From: Rhynchopus euleeides
Lineage: Eukaryota; Euglenozoa; Diplonemea; Diplonemida; Diplonemidae
Assembly: GCA_963210315.1 (NCBI GenBank)
Contig: OY723258.1
Coordinates: forward strand, 248,001 to 312,000
Direction: 5' to 3'
DNA length: 64,000 bases
Positions 1-9,511 of the stretch are shown in pieces. The number at the start of each line of letters is the position of its first letter. Positions within the stretch are counted from its first letter, which is position 1. Both the position numbers and the translations under genes were made by a program. The notes beneath the pieces were generated by a model. The model saw only the letters and a program-made list of their open reading frames with translations, was not told where the DNA came from and ran no database searches.

Positions 1-1263
1 CGGCGCGAAGGTACGCGGGGCACGAGTCGGCGGTGCGCTCGTGGGAGGTGCCCACGTCCGCGGAACAGGGGTGCGCGGCACAGGGGTGCGCGGAACCGGC
101 GTCCGCGGAACCGGAGTCCGCGGCGTACGTGTCCTCGGCACAGGGGTCGGCAGCGCAGTCGGTGCCGGCGTGTTCTCGCGGCACACCTTGACGTGCACGG
201 CGTAGTACAGGCAGGTCGTCGCGTAGCTGCGGAACTGGAACTTGTGCACACCCTCGCGGTACGTCGAGAAGGGGAAGTGCGCCGGGTTGGCCGAGTACCT
301 GTGCGACTTGACAGGGAGCATCCCGCTGCCGATCCACATGGACGCCTTCTGCAGAGCCCACCCCCCTGCAACGTCGAGCGTCACCGCCACCCCGTAGCTG
401 TCCACGTCCACCTTCACCTGCCCGACATTCGTCGTCCCGTGCGCGTAGCAGTTGCGCGAACCCGCCAGCAGGCTTGCGTACTCACTGCCGAGGCGCACCT
501 TGTTGCTCCACCCGAGCACGCCCGACTGGTCGCGCCAGCAGTTGCGCATCCCCCGGAAGCAGGTGGCGTAGTTGCCCTTCGCCCACGCCTCCACACACTC
601 CGACGTCGCAGGGGCCGGGGTGCGCACAGGGGCAGGCACGGGCGTCGACACGGGCTCCTCGCACACCTCCGCGTACATCGCGAAGTACAGCGTCGCAGGC
701 ATGCGGTAGCGGAACCGGAAGCTGTGCCTGCCGGAGCGGTGCACGCGGTGCGGGAAGTGCTCCTGCTCCGTGGTGTAGCGGTACCCCTTCTGCGGCAGCT
801 GGCGCTGCCCGATCCACATCGCAGCCTGCTTCACCTCGTACCCCGACGCCATCACGATGTCCACCGTCACCCCGTAGCCTGTGGTGTGCACCTGCACGCG
901 CCCGGTCTTCCTCCCGCGCCACGTCTGGCACTGCGTCGCCTCGCTCCACATGTCGAGCTGGTGCGTCCCCGTCCTGATGCGGTTGGTCCAGCCCCACTCC
1001 CCGTTGCGCCCGCGGTAGCACCCACTCAGGGACCCGAAGCACGTGCCGTACGACCCCTTCACCCACGTTGTGTAGCACTTCTTCTGCGACTGCGGCGCAG
1101 GCGCCTTCCCCCAGTTCCATGTGCGCGACGGCGGCTGTGGCACAGGTGCAGGTGCAGGCGCAGGTGCAGGCGCCCTCCTCCAGTTCCACCTGCGCGAGGA
1201 ACCCCGGTTCCATGTTGCATCCGCGGTGGACACCGCCAGCAGCAGCAGCATCAACAGCCTCAT
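1..1263 (-). CDS. Secreted protein with two related ~150-residue domains, partial (runs off left edge)
   Basis: Reading the minus strand from ATG at 1263 gives an open frame of 421 codons that is still open at base 1, so the C-terminus lies outside the window. It begins MRLLMLLLLAVSTADA, a clear signal peptide. An Ala-Pro-rich linker (about residues 31-60) follows, then two related domains (about 63-215 and 233-380). Both share a Cys pattern (CYTTWVKGSYGTCF against CVEAWAKGNYATCF), a WTN or WSN motif, an A-x-MWIG motif, and a closing YFA/YYA...VC segment. A (PRTPV)n linker follows, suggesting a third domain beyond the edge. The conserved Cys and secretion signal point to an extracellular or surface protein. 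I do not recognise the family; a carbohydrate-binding or adhesive role is only a guess. Plus-strand ORFs here are GC-driven shadows. Confidence 0.8.
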   Translation of the reverse strand, partial: MRLLMLLLLAVSTADATWNRGSSRRWNWRRAPAPAPAPAPVPQPPSRTWNWGKAPAPQSQKKCYTTWVKGSYGTCFGSLSGCYRGRNGEWGWTNRIRTGTHQLDMWSEATQCQTWRGRKTGRVQVHTTGYGVTVDIVMASGYEVKQAAMWIGQRQLPQKGYRYTTEQEHFPHRVHRSGRHSFRFRYRMPATLYFAMYAEVCEEPVSTPVPAPVRTPAPATSECVEAWAKGNYATCFRGMRNCWRDQSGVLGWSNKVRLGSEYASLLAGSRNCYAHGTTNVGQVKVDVDSYGVAVTLDVAGGWALQKASMWIGSGMLPVKSHRYSANPAHFPFSTYREGVHKFQFRSYATTCLYYAVHVKVCRENTPAPTALPTPVPRTRTPRTPVPRTPVPRTPVPRTPVPRTWAPPTSAPPTRAPRTFAP

Positions 1264-2161
1264 TGCAGACACGGGTGTCTTTTGTGGTGTGGTGATTTAA
1301 CTGTGTGGGGCGGTGCGGGTATGTGTGAGTTGTGTGGTCGTGGTGCCAGGTGCGCGTGTGTGCTCATTGCAGCTGGGCTGCAGCCTCGTGAGCAAATCCC
1401 TGGGATGGGTGAGGGTATGGATCTGGGTCTGGGTCTGGGTCAGGGACAGTTCGGGTTTTGGGGAAACGATTGAATGGCACACCGTGGCAATTTGTGGCCA
1501 CCCCCGGAGTGTGGCCCCGTTTCTTCACAACGCAAGGCATGTGGCTCACCACTCACACATCGGCACCACGTTGCCGCCAAGTCGGAGCTACGTGCACTCG
1601 CAACATGCTCCATGTTCACATTCCAAACAGGACGGCCACACTAGTACACACGGGCTAGATTTATCGGGCGCAACATGCTCCCAGCCTGAGGAAGCAAGGA
1701 ACAGCTGGTGTTGCCCCACAGTACCTCCACACCTCCGGGCTAGGCCACCTCCCACGTACACCCCACGCTCGCTGGACGTCCTCCTCCTCTCTGTTGCCGC
1801 AGGGCGCCTCCAGCGATGACACACGGCACATCCCTTCCGCATCAAGGAACTTGGCACTGTTTGCACATGCAACCCAAGGCCAACCCCCTGGCACGGCACA
1901 CACACTCGAGGCAACGACACACGCGGAGACCACATGCCGACGCCGCAGCACTGCAGCACTGCAGCACCAGCTCCACCGTAATCCGGCTACAGTGCGGGGA
2001 CGAGGAGCGTGCTCCCACCCGGAATGTCTCATGGAATGGCATCAGAATAGGAGAGCAAACCGCATGGCCGCACGGAAGCCAACCTTGGGACCTCAGACAC
2101 GCCACACTCTAGCATGGCACGCAGCCATGCAGTGTGGCAGCCCCACGCCGCCCTCGCTGCT
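1264..2161. other. Intergenic, no gene seen
   Basis: This is the space between two minus-strand genes. It holds a short (GGGTCT)n-like run near 1423-1440 but no convincing coding frame or RNA gene. The 5' UTR of the secreted-protein gene and the 3' UTR of the BTB gene should both lie here. Confidence 0.5.
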
Positions 2162-3077
2162 TTACCCAGCCTTGTTGTCGGGTGAGAACTTGCAGGAAGC
2201 CTCGCTGTGGTCCATCGTGCCGCAGAGGAAGCAGCCCTGCCCGTTGGGCTGCACTGCGGGTGCGGCGACGGGTGCCACTGTAGGGTCCCCCCCGCTGGCC
2301 ATGACCTGCACCTTGGCGACGTCCGTCTCCGTGGTCTTGATGCGCTGCAGCTCTGCCTCACGCTCCTTCACGCGCCGCTCGACCTCCTCGCGGGTGACAC
2401 CCTTCTCCACCTCGATGTCATCCTCAATGAAGTGCTTCAGCCCCTCCAGCTGGTAGAACAGGATGTCGCTGAACAGCTGGTACTGTAGGGAGTGGGGTGG
2501 GGTGGGGAAGGTGAAGGTGCAGCCGCCCTGTGCTGCGCAATAGCAGAAGGACCCTCAAGACGAGGCTGGCAACAGCTCTGTGGGATGCTGCCAGGCAGCC
2601 TGAGAGAATAGACCGCCCCCCAGGCAAGAGGGGTTGCACGCATTGAGTGGCGTGGTTGAGCAGGCTGCACGCATACCTTGTCTGCCGCATCCATGTCATG
2701 TGGGCTGAGCGTGATACGCCCCTTGCGCATGTAAGCCAGCAGGGGCCCGAAGAACTGCGGGTCTCTGTCAATCTGGACCTCCAGCAGGCCAGGGTCCTCT
2801 TCCAGCAGGGCAGTGAAGTACCCAGAGCTGTGGCGTGGCGTGGTGGGCTGGCGCTGAAGAAAATGATGCCGCATAATGACACAGAGCGGAGCCCCCCCTC
2901 TCTTTGAACTTTTAGCTGTGCGTTTCCGACAACCATCTTTTTGATCCTGCACAACAATCACAGGCTCCGGGGGGGGACAGGGCCAAAACCAAAGCAAATC
3001 TTCCCGACATACTTCAGCAGTGTCTCTGGGGAGGCTTGGTACTTCCGCAGCCCCACCTTGATCAGCACCATTGCCAT
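2162..3077 (-). CDS. BTB/POZ (KCTD/T1-type) protein with CCHC-like knuckle, three exons
   Basis: The gene is split. Exon 1 is 3077-3013, intron 1 is 3012-2828 (donor GTATGT, acceptor CCACAG), exon 2 is 2827-2677, intron 2 is 2676-2483 (donor GTATGC, acceptor CTACAG), and exon 3 is 2482-2162. The joined frame stays open for 178 codons plus stop. Exon 1 gives the T1 start (VLIKVGLRKYQASPETLL). Exon 2 gives the hallmark VQIDRDPQFFGPLLAYMRKG, matching the KCTD 'IDRDP..F..IL.Y.R.G' signature. Exon 3 finishes the domain (YQLFSDILFYQLEGL), then has a charged helix and a C-x2-C-x4-H-x4-C zinc knuckle (CFLCGTMDHSEASC). KCTD-type proteins commonly oligomerise and serve as CUL3 adaptors; that role here is inference. 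Splice phases agree exactly at both junctions, which is strong support. Confidence 0.85.
2483..2676 (-). other. Spliceosomal intron 2 of the BTB gene (GT-AG)
   Basis: The 194-nt intron starts GTATGCGTGC and ends in a C/T-rich tract plus CCCTACAG. Removing it joins the codons GACAAG and TACCAG in frame in the middle of the BTB fold. Confidence 0.8.
2828..3012 (-). other. Spliceosomal intron 1 of the BTB gene (GT-AG)
   Basis: The 185-nt intron has donor GTATGT and acceptor CCACAG and interrupts a codon after its second base (AA|C). The intron frame contains stops, and joining restores the T1-type BTB N-terminus. Confidence 0.75.
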
Positions 3078-4309
3078 TGTCACGGTTGGCCTGTGCCCGA
3101 CTGCGCCTGAAAGGTTGGGTGTAGACCGTCAGGCTTCAGCCTGCGGTGGCACGTGAGAGCGTGGCAAAGGCGTGGGGGTGGGGCAGGGGGGTCCGCAGCA
3201 AAGTGTATCCTCCCACAGACACGTCGACAGAAGCAGCGCCACAACGCTGCATCGGCACGGCAACCCAATGATGGCCTGATCTCGTCCCTCGACAAACCAC
3301 GCACGCTGGGAGGGAGCCGGTCTGCCTCTCGAGACGCTCCCGACCCGACCTGCCACCCTACCCCACCCCTTTGTTTGAATGAGCTAGACACCATGCGTGC
3401 GTTTCCACCGCCGCCGTCTCCGCTGATTCCCTTCCGTTGGGGAAGGGTAACTTCCGTTCTCTGTGCGCGGTTCCTCTTGAGGCAACCACTGCCCCCCCCC
3501 GCTCCCCGGCCGCGAAGTGAGAAGAAAGTGAGGTGTGGCCTTCTTCGGAGGCAATATAGGTCCTTCGCAGACCTGGCTCTAGTGCATGTGGTTGGGAAGT
3601 GGCATGCGCTTTTCGCTTTTGGTGGGTGTAATGCACTCAACCACACTTTGCCGGGATGCACGGGGCATTGGCAGTTCCCTTGCCAGAAACCACCCGCTAT
3701 TTTGTTTGTTGCTGATGTGAGGTTGGCCTTCCTTGCTGCAGCACAGGCTCTGCTCTGCCGAACGAAAGCGAGGTGGGAGAACCCCACCCTAGCAGCCCCC
3801 GGCACAGGGCCTCAGACAGGCCAGCATACATCGCAACACACCATGCAAACCAACAGGCGGCAGACGGGTCTGGCTTCAACGGGGAATTTGGTGCAGTTTG
3901 CTTCAGACAAACCACCCCCCCTTGAAGAAGACTGATGTGACATGCATCGAACAATTTTCCAACACTGCACGGGAACAAGGCGGGCACAAACGCACACAGA
4001 CCCCCCACACCCCCCTGCCATCCTTCGCAGAAAGTCTGAAACATAAAACCCCGGCAAACAGCATCCACGCAGAGTGGGGCAATGCCTGCCTGAAGGAGAA
4101 AGGGGCGCACGGAGGCGGGCTGCGGGGCTAGCGCGACAACCACACCTCACTTGATCCTGACAGGGAACAAAACCCCCACACCACCCCCACCCCCTCCCCC
4201 ATCCACCCCCGTTCAGCGAGGGAAAATGCGGGGGGGGTTGTGTTTGACACGCCAGCCCGTCAGCAGTACAGCGGTAAAAACCCCCCACTCACCACCCCGC
4301 CTTCATTCA
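3078..4309. other. Intergenic, no gene seen
   Basis: About 1.2 kb between the BTB gene and the JmjC-like gene. It has short C-runs (3492-3499) and a C/A-rich stretch (4170-4210). Long open frames on both strands lack recognisable domains, and I do not call them genes. Confidence 0.5.
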
Positions 4310-5914
4310 TCAGAAGAGATCGTCGAGCAGAGCCTGCGTCTTTGCATCTCCTGCAGCGGGCTCCGCAACGCTGGGGCAGTCCACAGGGGAGAGCTCGTCA
4401 AGAGCCTGCTGGATCTCGGGGCTGTCCTTCGAGCTGACAAACTCGAGCCGCGCGAAGAGGGACTTCCGGTCAGCCGTGGCGGCGGCCAGCGTAGGGCGCA
4501 GGGGCCCGAACACGGGGGATCCGTCAACCTGGCAGTACGCCATGAACCTCTCCGTGGGGTAGTGCCGAACCACGCCGTAGGGCAGGGTGGATACGCCGGG
4601 GATCAGACGCAGGTTCTCCGACATGAGGTCGTCATGCAGGGCACGGGCACCCTCAGAGTAGAGCACTGCGTTGCCCTCCGCGGCGGCACTGCTGTTGGCG
4701 GCGTGCAGCAGCGCAGACACCTTCGCCCTCCCCGCATCGCTGAGGGTGAACACATCGTCATACTTCAACGCGCTGAGCAGAGAGGCATACGCACGCCGTT
4801 TGACTGCACCACTCTTCGAGGCAGCGCTCAGGCCTGAACGGCGGAGCGTCTCCGACACATCCCCGTTGGATGCGATCTCCATGAGGGGGTTTGCAGCGAG
4901 GCGCTCAAAACGAGATGCGTCGGTGCAGTCATCCGTGACAAAGCTGTACATTATCGGTGGCTGCGTGCTCTGCCTCGACCTGTAGTAGAAGTAGGCGACC
5001 TCATCGAGGAAGAGCGTCGACACCCTCCGCTCCTCCACCAGCACGCTGTCATCCACCGTCAGCACCGTGTGCGGGATGTTGGGGTACAGCAGCAGGGGGC
5101 GGCCCCCAGCCTCGATGAGGCACAGCGTGATGACGGGGAGGTCCTCCGAGGGGGGAAGCCGCTCGCACCGCTCGCCCCAGAGGTCGACCTGGGCGAACTT
5201 CATCATGCGGTTCTGGTCCTGGTCCTGCGTCACCATGTCGTAGGCCCACTTCGGGGTGCAGAAGAAGATCTTCACGACAGCGCCCCCGTCGAGGCCGATC
5301 AGGGATGTGTCCTTCACAGGGCTCTTCAGAGCTGTCTGGAAGACGAACTCGCCGCAGTCATCGAGGTGCCAGGTTGTCAGCGCGTTCTTCTGGGAGAAGC
5401 GGGTCGCTTTGTCACACTTGATGGAAGTCTCCTCCAGAAACCCTGGCCAGGAGAAGAGGGAGGGGAGGACAGGGATGTTCGGCTCGTCAGGCGTGTTCCT
5501 GTGGAACATCTGCAGGTTCCGCGGCGTGGGGTTCTCCGGGTGGTCAAACACGTCAGAAAGCTTGTGCACAACTGTGAGGTGCGACTCGTGGATCAGGTCC
5601 GCCCCCGGGACACCCCACGATGAGTTGAATGCGAGCTTCGGCCGCTTCAGCACATTCCCCTCCCCCTGCAGCATCATGCTGAGCCCGTCCTCCCCGCATG
5701 CGTCGTGCACATCCGCAACGTATTTCCTCTCCAAGATGCTGGGCATCTCCTGCCCCAGGTTGGCCAGGATCTCATCCTCCGTGTTGGAGAAGGGAGCGAG
5801 GCGGCAGCGCCACTTCGGGGACATCCGCTCCCACCGCGCGGGGTCCACGCCCCAGCCCTGCAGGACATCCCGCAGGCAGTAGGTCTCGCCGGGGGTCTGG
5901 GTGACGCGGGGCAT
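4310..5914 (-). CDS. JmjC-like Fe(II)/2-oxoglutarate oxygenase
   Basis: The first true ATG is at 5914 (MPRVTQTPGE); the longer open frame begins with GTG. The product is 534 residues and intronless. It has the cupin iron-ligand pattern: TTWHLDDCGEF at 181-191 supplies His183 and Asp185, and LLLYPNIPHTVLTVDDSV at 274-291 supplies the distal His282 in the typical JmjC closing context (P-x-x-H-x-V-x-T-x-D-S). A helical segment of about 200 residues follows, without a known domain. JmjC oxygenases hydroxylate or demethylate proteins, histones or RNA; the substrate cannot be read from the sequence. No signal peptide is seen, so it is probably nuclear or cytosolic. A JBP/TET-like DNA hydroxylase is less likely from the motif spacing. 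The family call rests on motif recognition only. Confidence 0.65.
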   Translation of the reverse strand: MPRVTQTPGETYCLRDVLQGWGVDPARWERMSPKWRCRLAPFSNTEDEILANLGQEMPSILERKYVADVHDACGEDGLSMMLQGEGNVLKRPKLAFNSSWGVPGADLIHESHLTVVHKLSDVFDHPENPTPRNLQMFHRNTPDEPNIPVLPSLFSWPGFLEETSIKCDKATRFSQKNALTTWHLDDCGEFVFQTALKSPVKDTSLIGLDGGAVVKIFFCTPKWAYDMVTQDQDQNRMMKFAQVDLWGERCERLPPSEDLPVITLCLIEAGGRPLLLYPNIPHTVLTVDDSVLVEERRVSTLFLDEVAYFYYRSRQSTQPPIMYSFVTDDCTDASRFERLAANPLMEIASNGDVSETLRRSGLSAASKSGAVKRRAYASLLSALKYDDVFTLSDAGRAKVSALLHAANSSAAAEGNAVLYSEGARALHDDLMSENLRLIPGVSTLPYGVVRHYPTERFMAYCQVDGSPVFGPLRPTLAAATADRKSLFARLEFVSSKDSPEIQQALDELSPVDCPSVAEPAAGDAKTQALLDDLF

Positions 5915-6726
5915 TGCGTCCTCACCACACAGCACTGACACCCAAGAGGGACCTCACTCTTTCCGCCCCGCCCCACGGTCTCTTGCCACGCCTGTGTGTG
6001 TTTTCTGTGGTTTGGGGAAGGGTGCTTGTGTGTGTGGTGACCACGTTTTGTGTGGGGAGATCCTGCGCCGATCATAGCTCCGGGGAGGAGGGCGTGCAAC
6101 ATGCGCCAGCGTGATTATGAGTGTACGTGTTGCTTTGGAGGGTTTGAGGAGCAGTGTGCTGTTGTTGAGAGACAGAGGGAGGGAGAGGGAGAAGGTGCAC
6201 TGCCCTCTCTCTCTCCGCTGGCAAATTCCCATTGTAAACTGAAAGGCGGAAGGGAGGGGGTGGGGGGGGGGGGGTGGGGGCGAGTTCCTCCCCACAGCTG
6301 GGCTCTGAGTATGCAAAGGGCAACATATTTTTTCCCTCATCCATAATCCCCCTCCTCCCCCCCCCCCCTCCCCCCTCTCCGCCGGGCAAAATAACAAAAT
6401 AAAGCATCTTTTCTCGGTCCTAAAGATGGTGTACCGCTCTCTCTCTCTCTCTCTCTCACTCTCTCGACCCCCTTTCTCCGAACACAAGACCTACCGACGA
6501 CACCATCCCCTCCTCCCCACCCCTATTGAACCCTGAGATCTCGAACGGGGCAGGCGGGGAGAGAGGCAGTGAGAGGCATCGAGGCGGCAAGAGAGAGAGA
6601 GAGAGAGAGAGAGAGATGGGGAAAGGGGTGATGTGTATTTGGTGTGTACATGGTTTGCCTCCCCTTTGTTGTGTTGGCGGCGGACTCCCTCCTCCCTCCT
6701 CCCCACCCCCACCCCCCCCCCCCCTA
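5915..6726. other. Intergenic DNA with microsatellites
   Basis: Contains a (CT)n run near 6436-6462, a (GA)n run near 6589-6616, a G-run near 6259-6280 and a C-run ending at 6724. The C-run borders the TA used by the next element. No gene is seen. Confidence 0.6.
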
Positions 6727-7905
6727 GGCATACTTGTACCCCCATATGGGGAAGGCCAAAAATATGGGGAAAATATGGGGGGAATATGGGGGGTTTTTCA
6801 AGTCCTGTTCCCCCATATTTCCCCCATATGGGGGATATATGGGGGAAAACCCAGGGGTTCCTCAGGTGGAAGCAGTCAGCAAACAGTTCTCTTCGTTCTG
6901 CTTTTCACAGGGTGTGAAGTCAGCCACTGACAGGGGACGTCTAGCACCTTGCAGTGCCATCTCACCTCGTCGCTTTCTGCAGAGAGGAAACGGCTGAAGT
7001 GCTCGAGTCAGACCACAAAAGGTGCTGTGAGAGTGCCGACCGCCACTTTCTTCAAGTCTGAGTAGCGGTCATCAGAGCATGCTGACCAGTAGTCCTGTCT
7101 TTGCTGGCAGAACAGTTGCGTCCTGCAGCCAGTCCTTGTACTGGCCTTCACAGGTCTCATTCCAGATCATCATTGCAGATGCAGCTTGAACATGTCAAGC
7201 TGCCTGGTGACGAGCGTCGACTCCGACTTTTCGGCGCTCGGAGCGGTCAAAAGCGGCGGAAGCGCCTGACACCCCAGAATGCACTGCTTGTGAATTCCCT
7301 TGTCTAATTAAGGATCCCAGGGGGCAGTTCGCAATCGCAAACACACCAGAGGAGGAGGACAGCGAGTGTGAGAGTGACGTGCCGGACAGGACTTCAAAAC
7401 ACAGGAGTGTGTGTTGTGAGGAGCTGTTAACCCTGAACGCGCTATGTGTGTCTGTGCGTATGTGTCCACCACCGCTGTCACTGCGGTGCCCCGCCAAACC
7501 GGGAAGCGTTCGCTCTCCGCTGCCGCTGTATCGGCGCAGGAGAGGAACAGGAGGTCGGTGCGACCCGCCTGGGGGATCTTCCAGGGGGGGCCAGACCTGG
7601 CCACACCTGAACGAGCGCGCACCTCCCCAGGATCGGACTCCTGGAGGATCCCCAACAAGGCATGAGGCCGGTTTCGACGCGCACTTCGTGTGTGTCTGTG
7701 CCTGAGTGGTTTGATGTTCTCCCGTTGCAGCACGAATACCCCCATATCCCCCCATATGGGCCCCATATTTCCCCCATATTCCCCCATATTTTACCGGGTT
7801 TTCCCCATATTTTCAGCCTTTTTCCCCATATGGGGGCGGGGTTTTGAGACCCCCCATATTTCCCCCAAATTTAGGGGGTTCCCCATATGGGGGGACAAGT
7901 ATGCC
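6727..7905. mobile_element. TIR element, CCATATGG-rich ends (family 1)
   Basis: A 1179-bp element bounded by inverted ends GGCATACTTGT / ACAAGTATGCC, with TA on both sides (6725-6726 and 7906-7907). Both subterminal zones (about 6740-6860 and 7735-7895) are packed with the palindrome CCCCATATGGGG and variants such as GGGGGAAATATGGGGG, probably binding sites for a transposase supplied in trans. The interior (about 6870-7730) has no recognisable protein. A 12-C run lies just outside the left TA. The right TA is shared with the next element. Confidence 0.75.
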
Positions 7906-7907
7906 TA

Positions 7908-9054
7908 GGGGGGGTCAAATGGGGGTGACAAACACGATTTCTCAAAAAACCGGCGCAGAGGCCCCAAAGCCCCCGTAAACCCTCCAAACCCCCCCAGATC
8001 GGTCCGGAAACCCATCGAACCCCACTTTTCCACCATTCCGGGCACCTCAGGTGCCCGAATTGGGGTACCTAAATTTTGTGCCACCGTTTGGTACCGGACA
8101 GTGCCACTGTGTGGGAGGTTGGAAAAGAAAATGCCCCAACACACCACATCTGAGGGTTGCAATGCATGTTGCTTGCCAACCACGTCATCCGGTGGGTGTC
8201 AGGCGCTATGTAGGTGGCATGAGCCAGGTCTTCGATGTGTTCTGGCTTGTATATGTACCTCCCTGCCTGCGGCACAGGCACTGCCTTTGTCCCCCACACC
8301 AGCCACAGAGAGCGTATTGTACTCGGTCCACGGTTGCTGATTCATTGTGATGCGTTGTATCCTCGAGTGAACGTCACACACTAGTGGCACCACCACCCGC
8401 CATCCGAGAGCTGTATTGACTTTGCGCCCTTCCGTTGCATTCACCTCGCCACGCATATTGCACCGTTCAGTACCAGTGCTCTTGGGCCAGGCAAAGTAGA
8501 CCGCAGCAACTACCAATTCTGGCACAATGGGTACCACGACAGCGCACTTCGTGTGTTCCCGGAATGTACAGCTCGTGTTGCAACAGTCGTTGTCAACACA
8601 TCCCGGTTGTGGAGCACTGCTGCACAGGAATCACACGACCATCTGGACTTGTTCCGTACCTACAGGCAGCCTCCCGGTGCATGGTGGCAGGGAGGTACAT
8701 ATACAAGCCAGAACTCATCGAAGACCTGGCTAATGCCACCTACATAGCGCCTGACACCCACCGGATGACGTGGTTGGCAAGCAACATGCATTGCAACCCT
8801 CAGATGTGGTGTGTTGGGGCATTTTCTTTTCCAACCTCCCACACAGTGGCACTGTCCGGTACCAAACGGTGGCACAAAATTTAGGTACCCCAATTCGGGC
8901 ACCTGAGGTGCCCGGAATGGTGGAAAAGTGGGGTTCGATGGGTTTCCGGACCGATCTGGGGGGGTTTGGAGGGTTTACGGGGGCTTTGGGGCCTCTGCGC
9001 CGGTTTTTTGAAAAATCGTGTTTGTCTACGTAAAAGGGTGGCATTTGACCCCCC
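7908..9054. mobile_element. TIR element, TCAAATG-type (family 2), copy 1
   Basis: A 1147-bp element with inverted repeats of about 360 bp (7908-8268 and 8687-9054). Its ends read TA|GGGGGGGTCAAATG and ATTTGACCCCCC|TA. The left TA is shared with the preceding element; the right TA (9055-9056) is followed by a C-run. A near-identical copy lies at 17191-18347 in the opposite orientation. The unique core of about 420 bp keeps a small minus-strand frame (about 8199-8537) also present in copy 2, but copies this young would share any frame, so I do not call a gene. Confidence 0.85.
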
Positions 9055-9056
9055 TA

Positions 9057-9511
9057 CCCCCCCCCCCCCACTCCCCGAGCGGCACGAACCTGGGAGGGCC
9101 AGGGCCAGCTTGCTTGGGGTGGGTACCCCCTCCTTCACGAACCCACCAAACAAGGTGTAGCCTGGCGGGTGGGAGACCACCGTGTGCGTCTTGAATGTGG
9201 GGGTGGGTGGTGGGGAATAAAGTGTAGAAGTGGGGAGGGGGGTGGTGGTGGTGGTGGTGGTGGTGGTGGTGGTGGTGGTGCAGGATCTCATTCTCCCTCT
9301 TTTGGGTTGCTCGGTGGGAGGGGAGAAGACGGGGGGGGTGTGGGGGGGCCTGAGGTCTTGGTGTGTTTTTCTTCTTTTTTTGCGCTTCTTTTTCTTTCAG
9401 CATGTTTGGCTTTTGTACGAACGGAATGGAAAGTTAACACGCAGGGGGGGGGGGGGGGTGGGTGGGGGTACACCTTTTCTTTAACTTTTTTTACTGGGGG
9501 GGGGGGGGGGG
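9057..9511. repeat. Low-complexity spacer: (GGT)n and poly-G runs
   Basis: Holds a (GGT)n microsatellite at about 9240-9280, a G-run near 9446-9460 and a longer G-run ending at 9511 against the next repeat block. No gene is seen. Confidence 0.7.

Noticed and set aside
193..1473. 426-codon plus-strand frame
   Set aside because: It is a shadow of the minus-strand secreted protein, which has a signal peptide, repeated domains and conserved Cys; the plus frame is His/Arg/Pro-rich with no domain.
8435..8884. Frames inside family 2 TIR elements
   Set aside because: Several overlapping frames on both strands of a young inverted-repeat element; conservation between the two copies only reflects recent copying.
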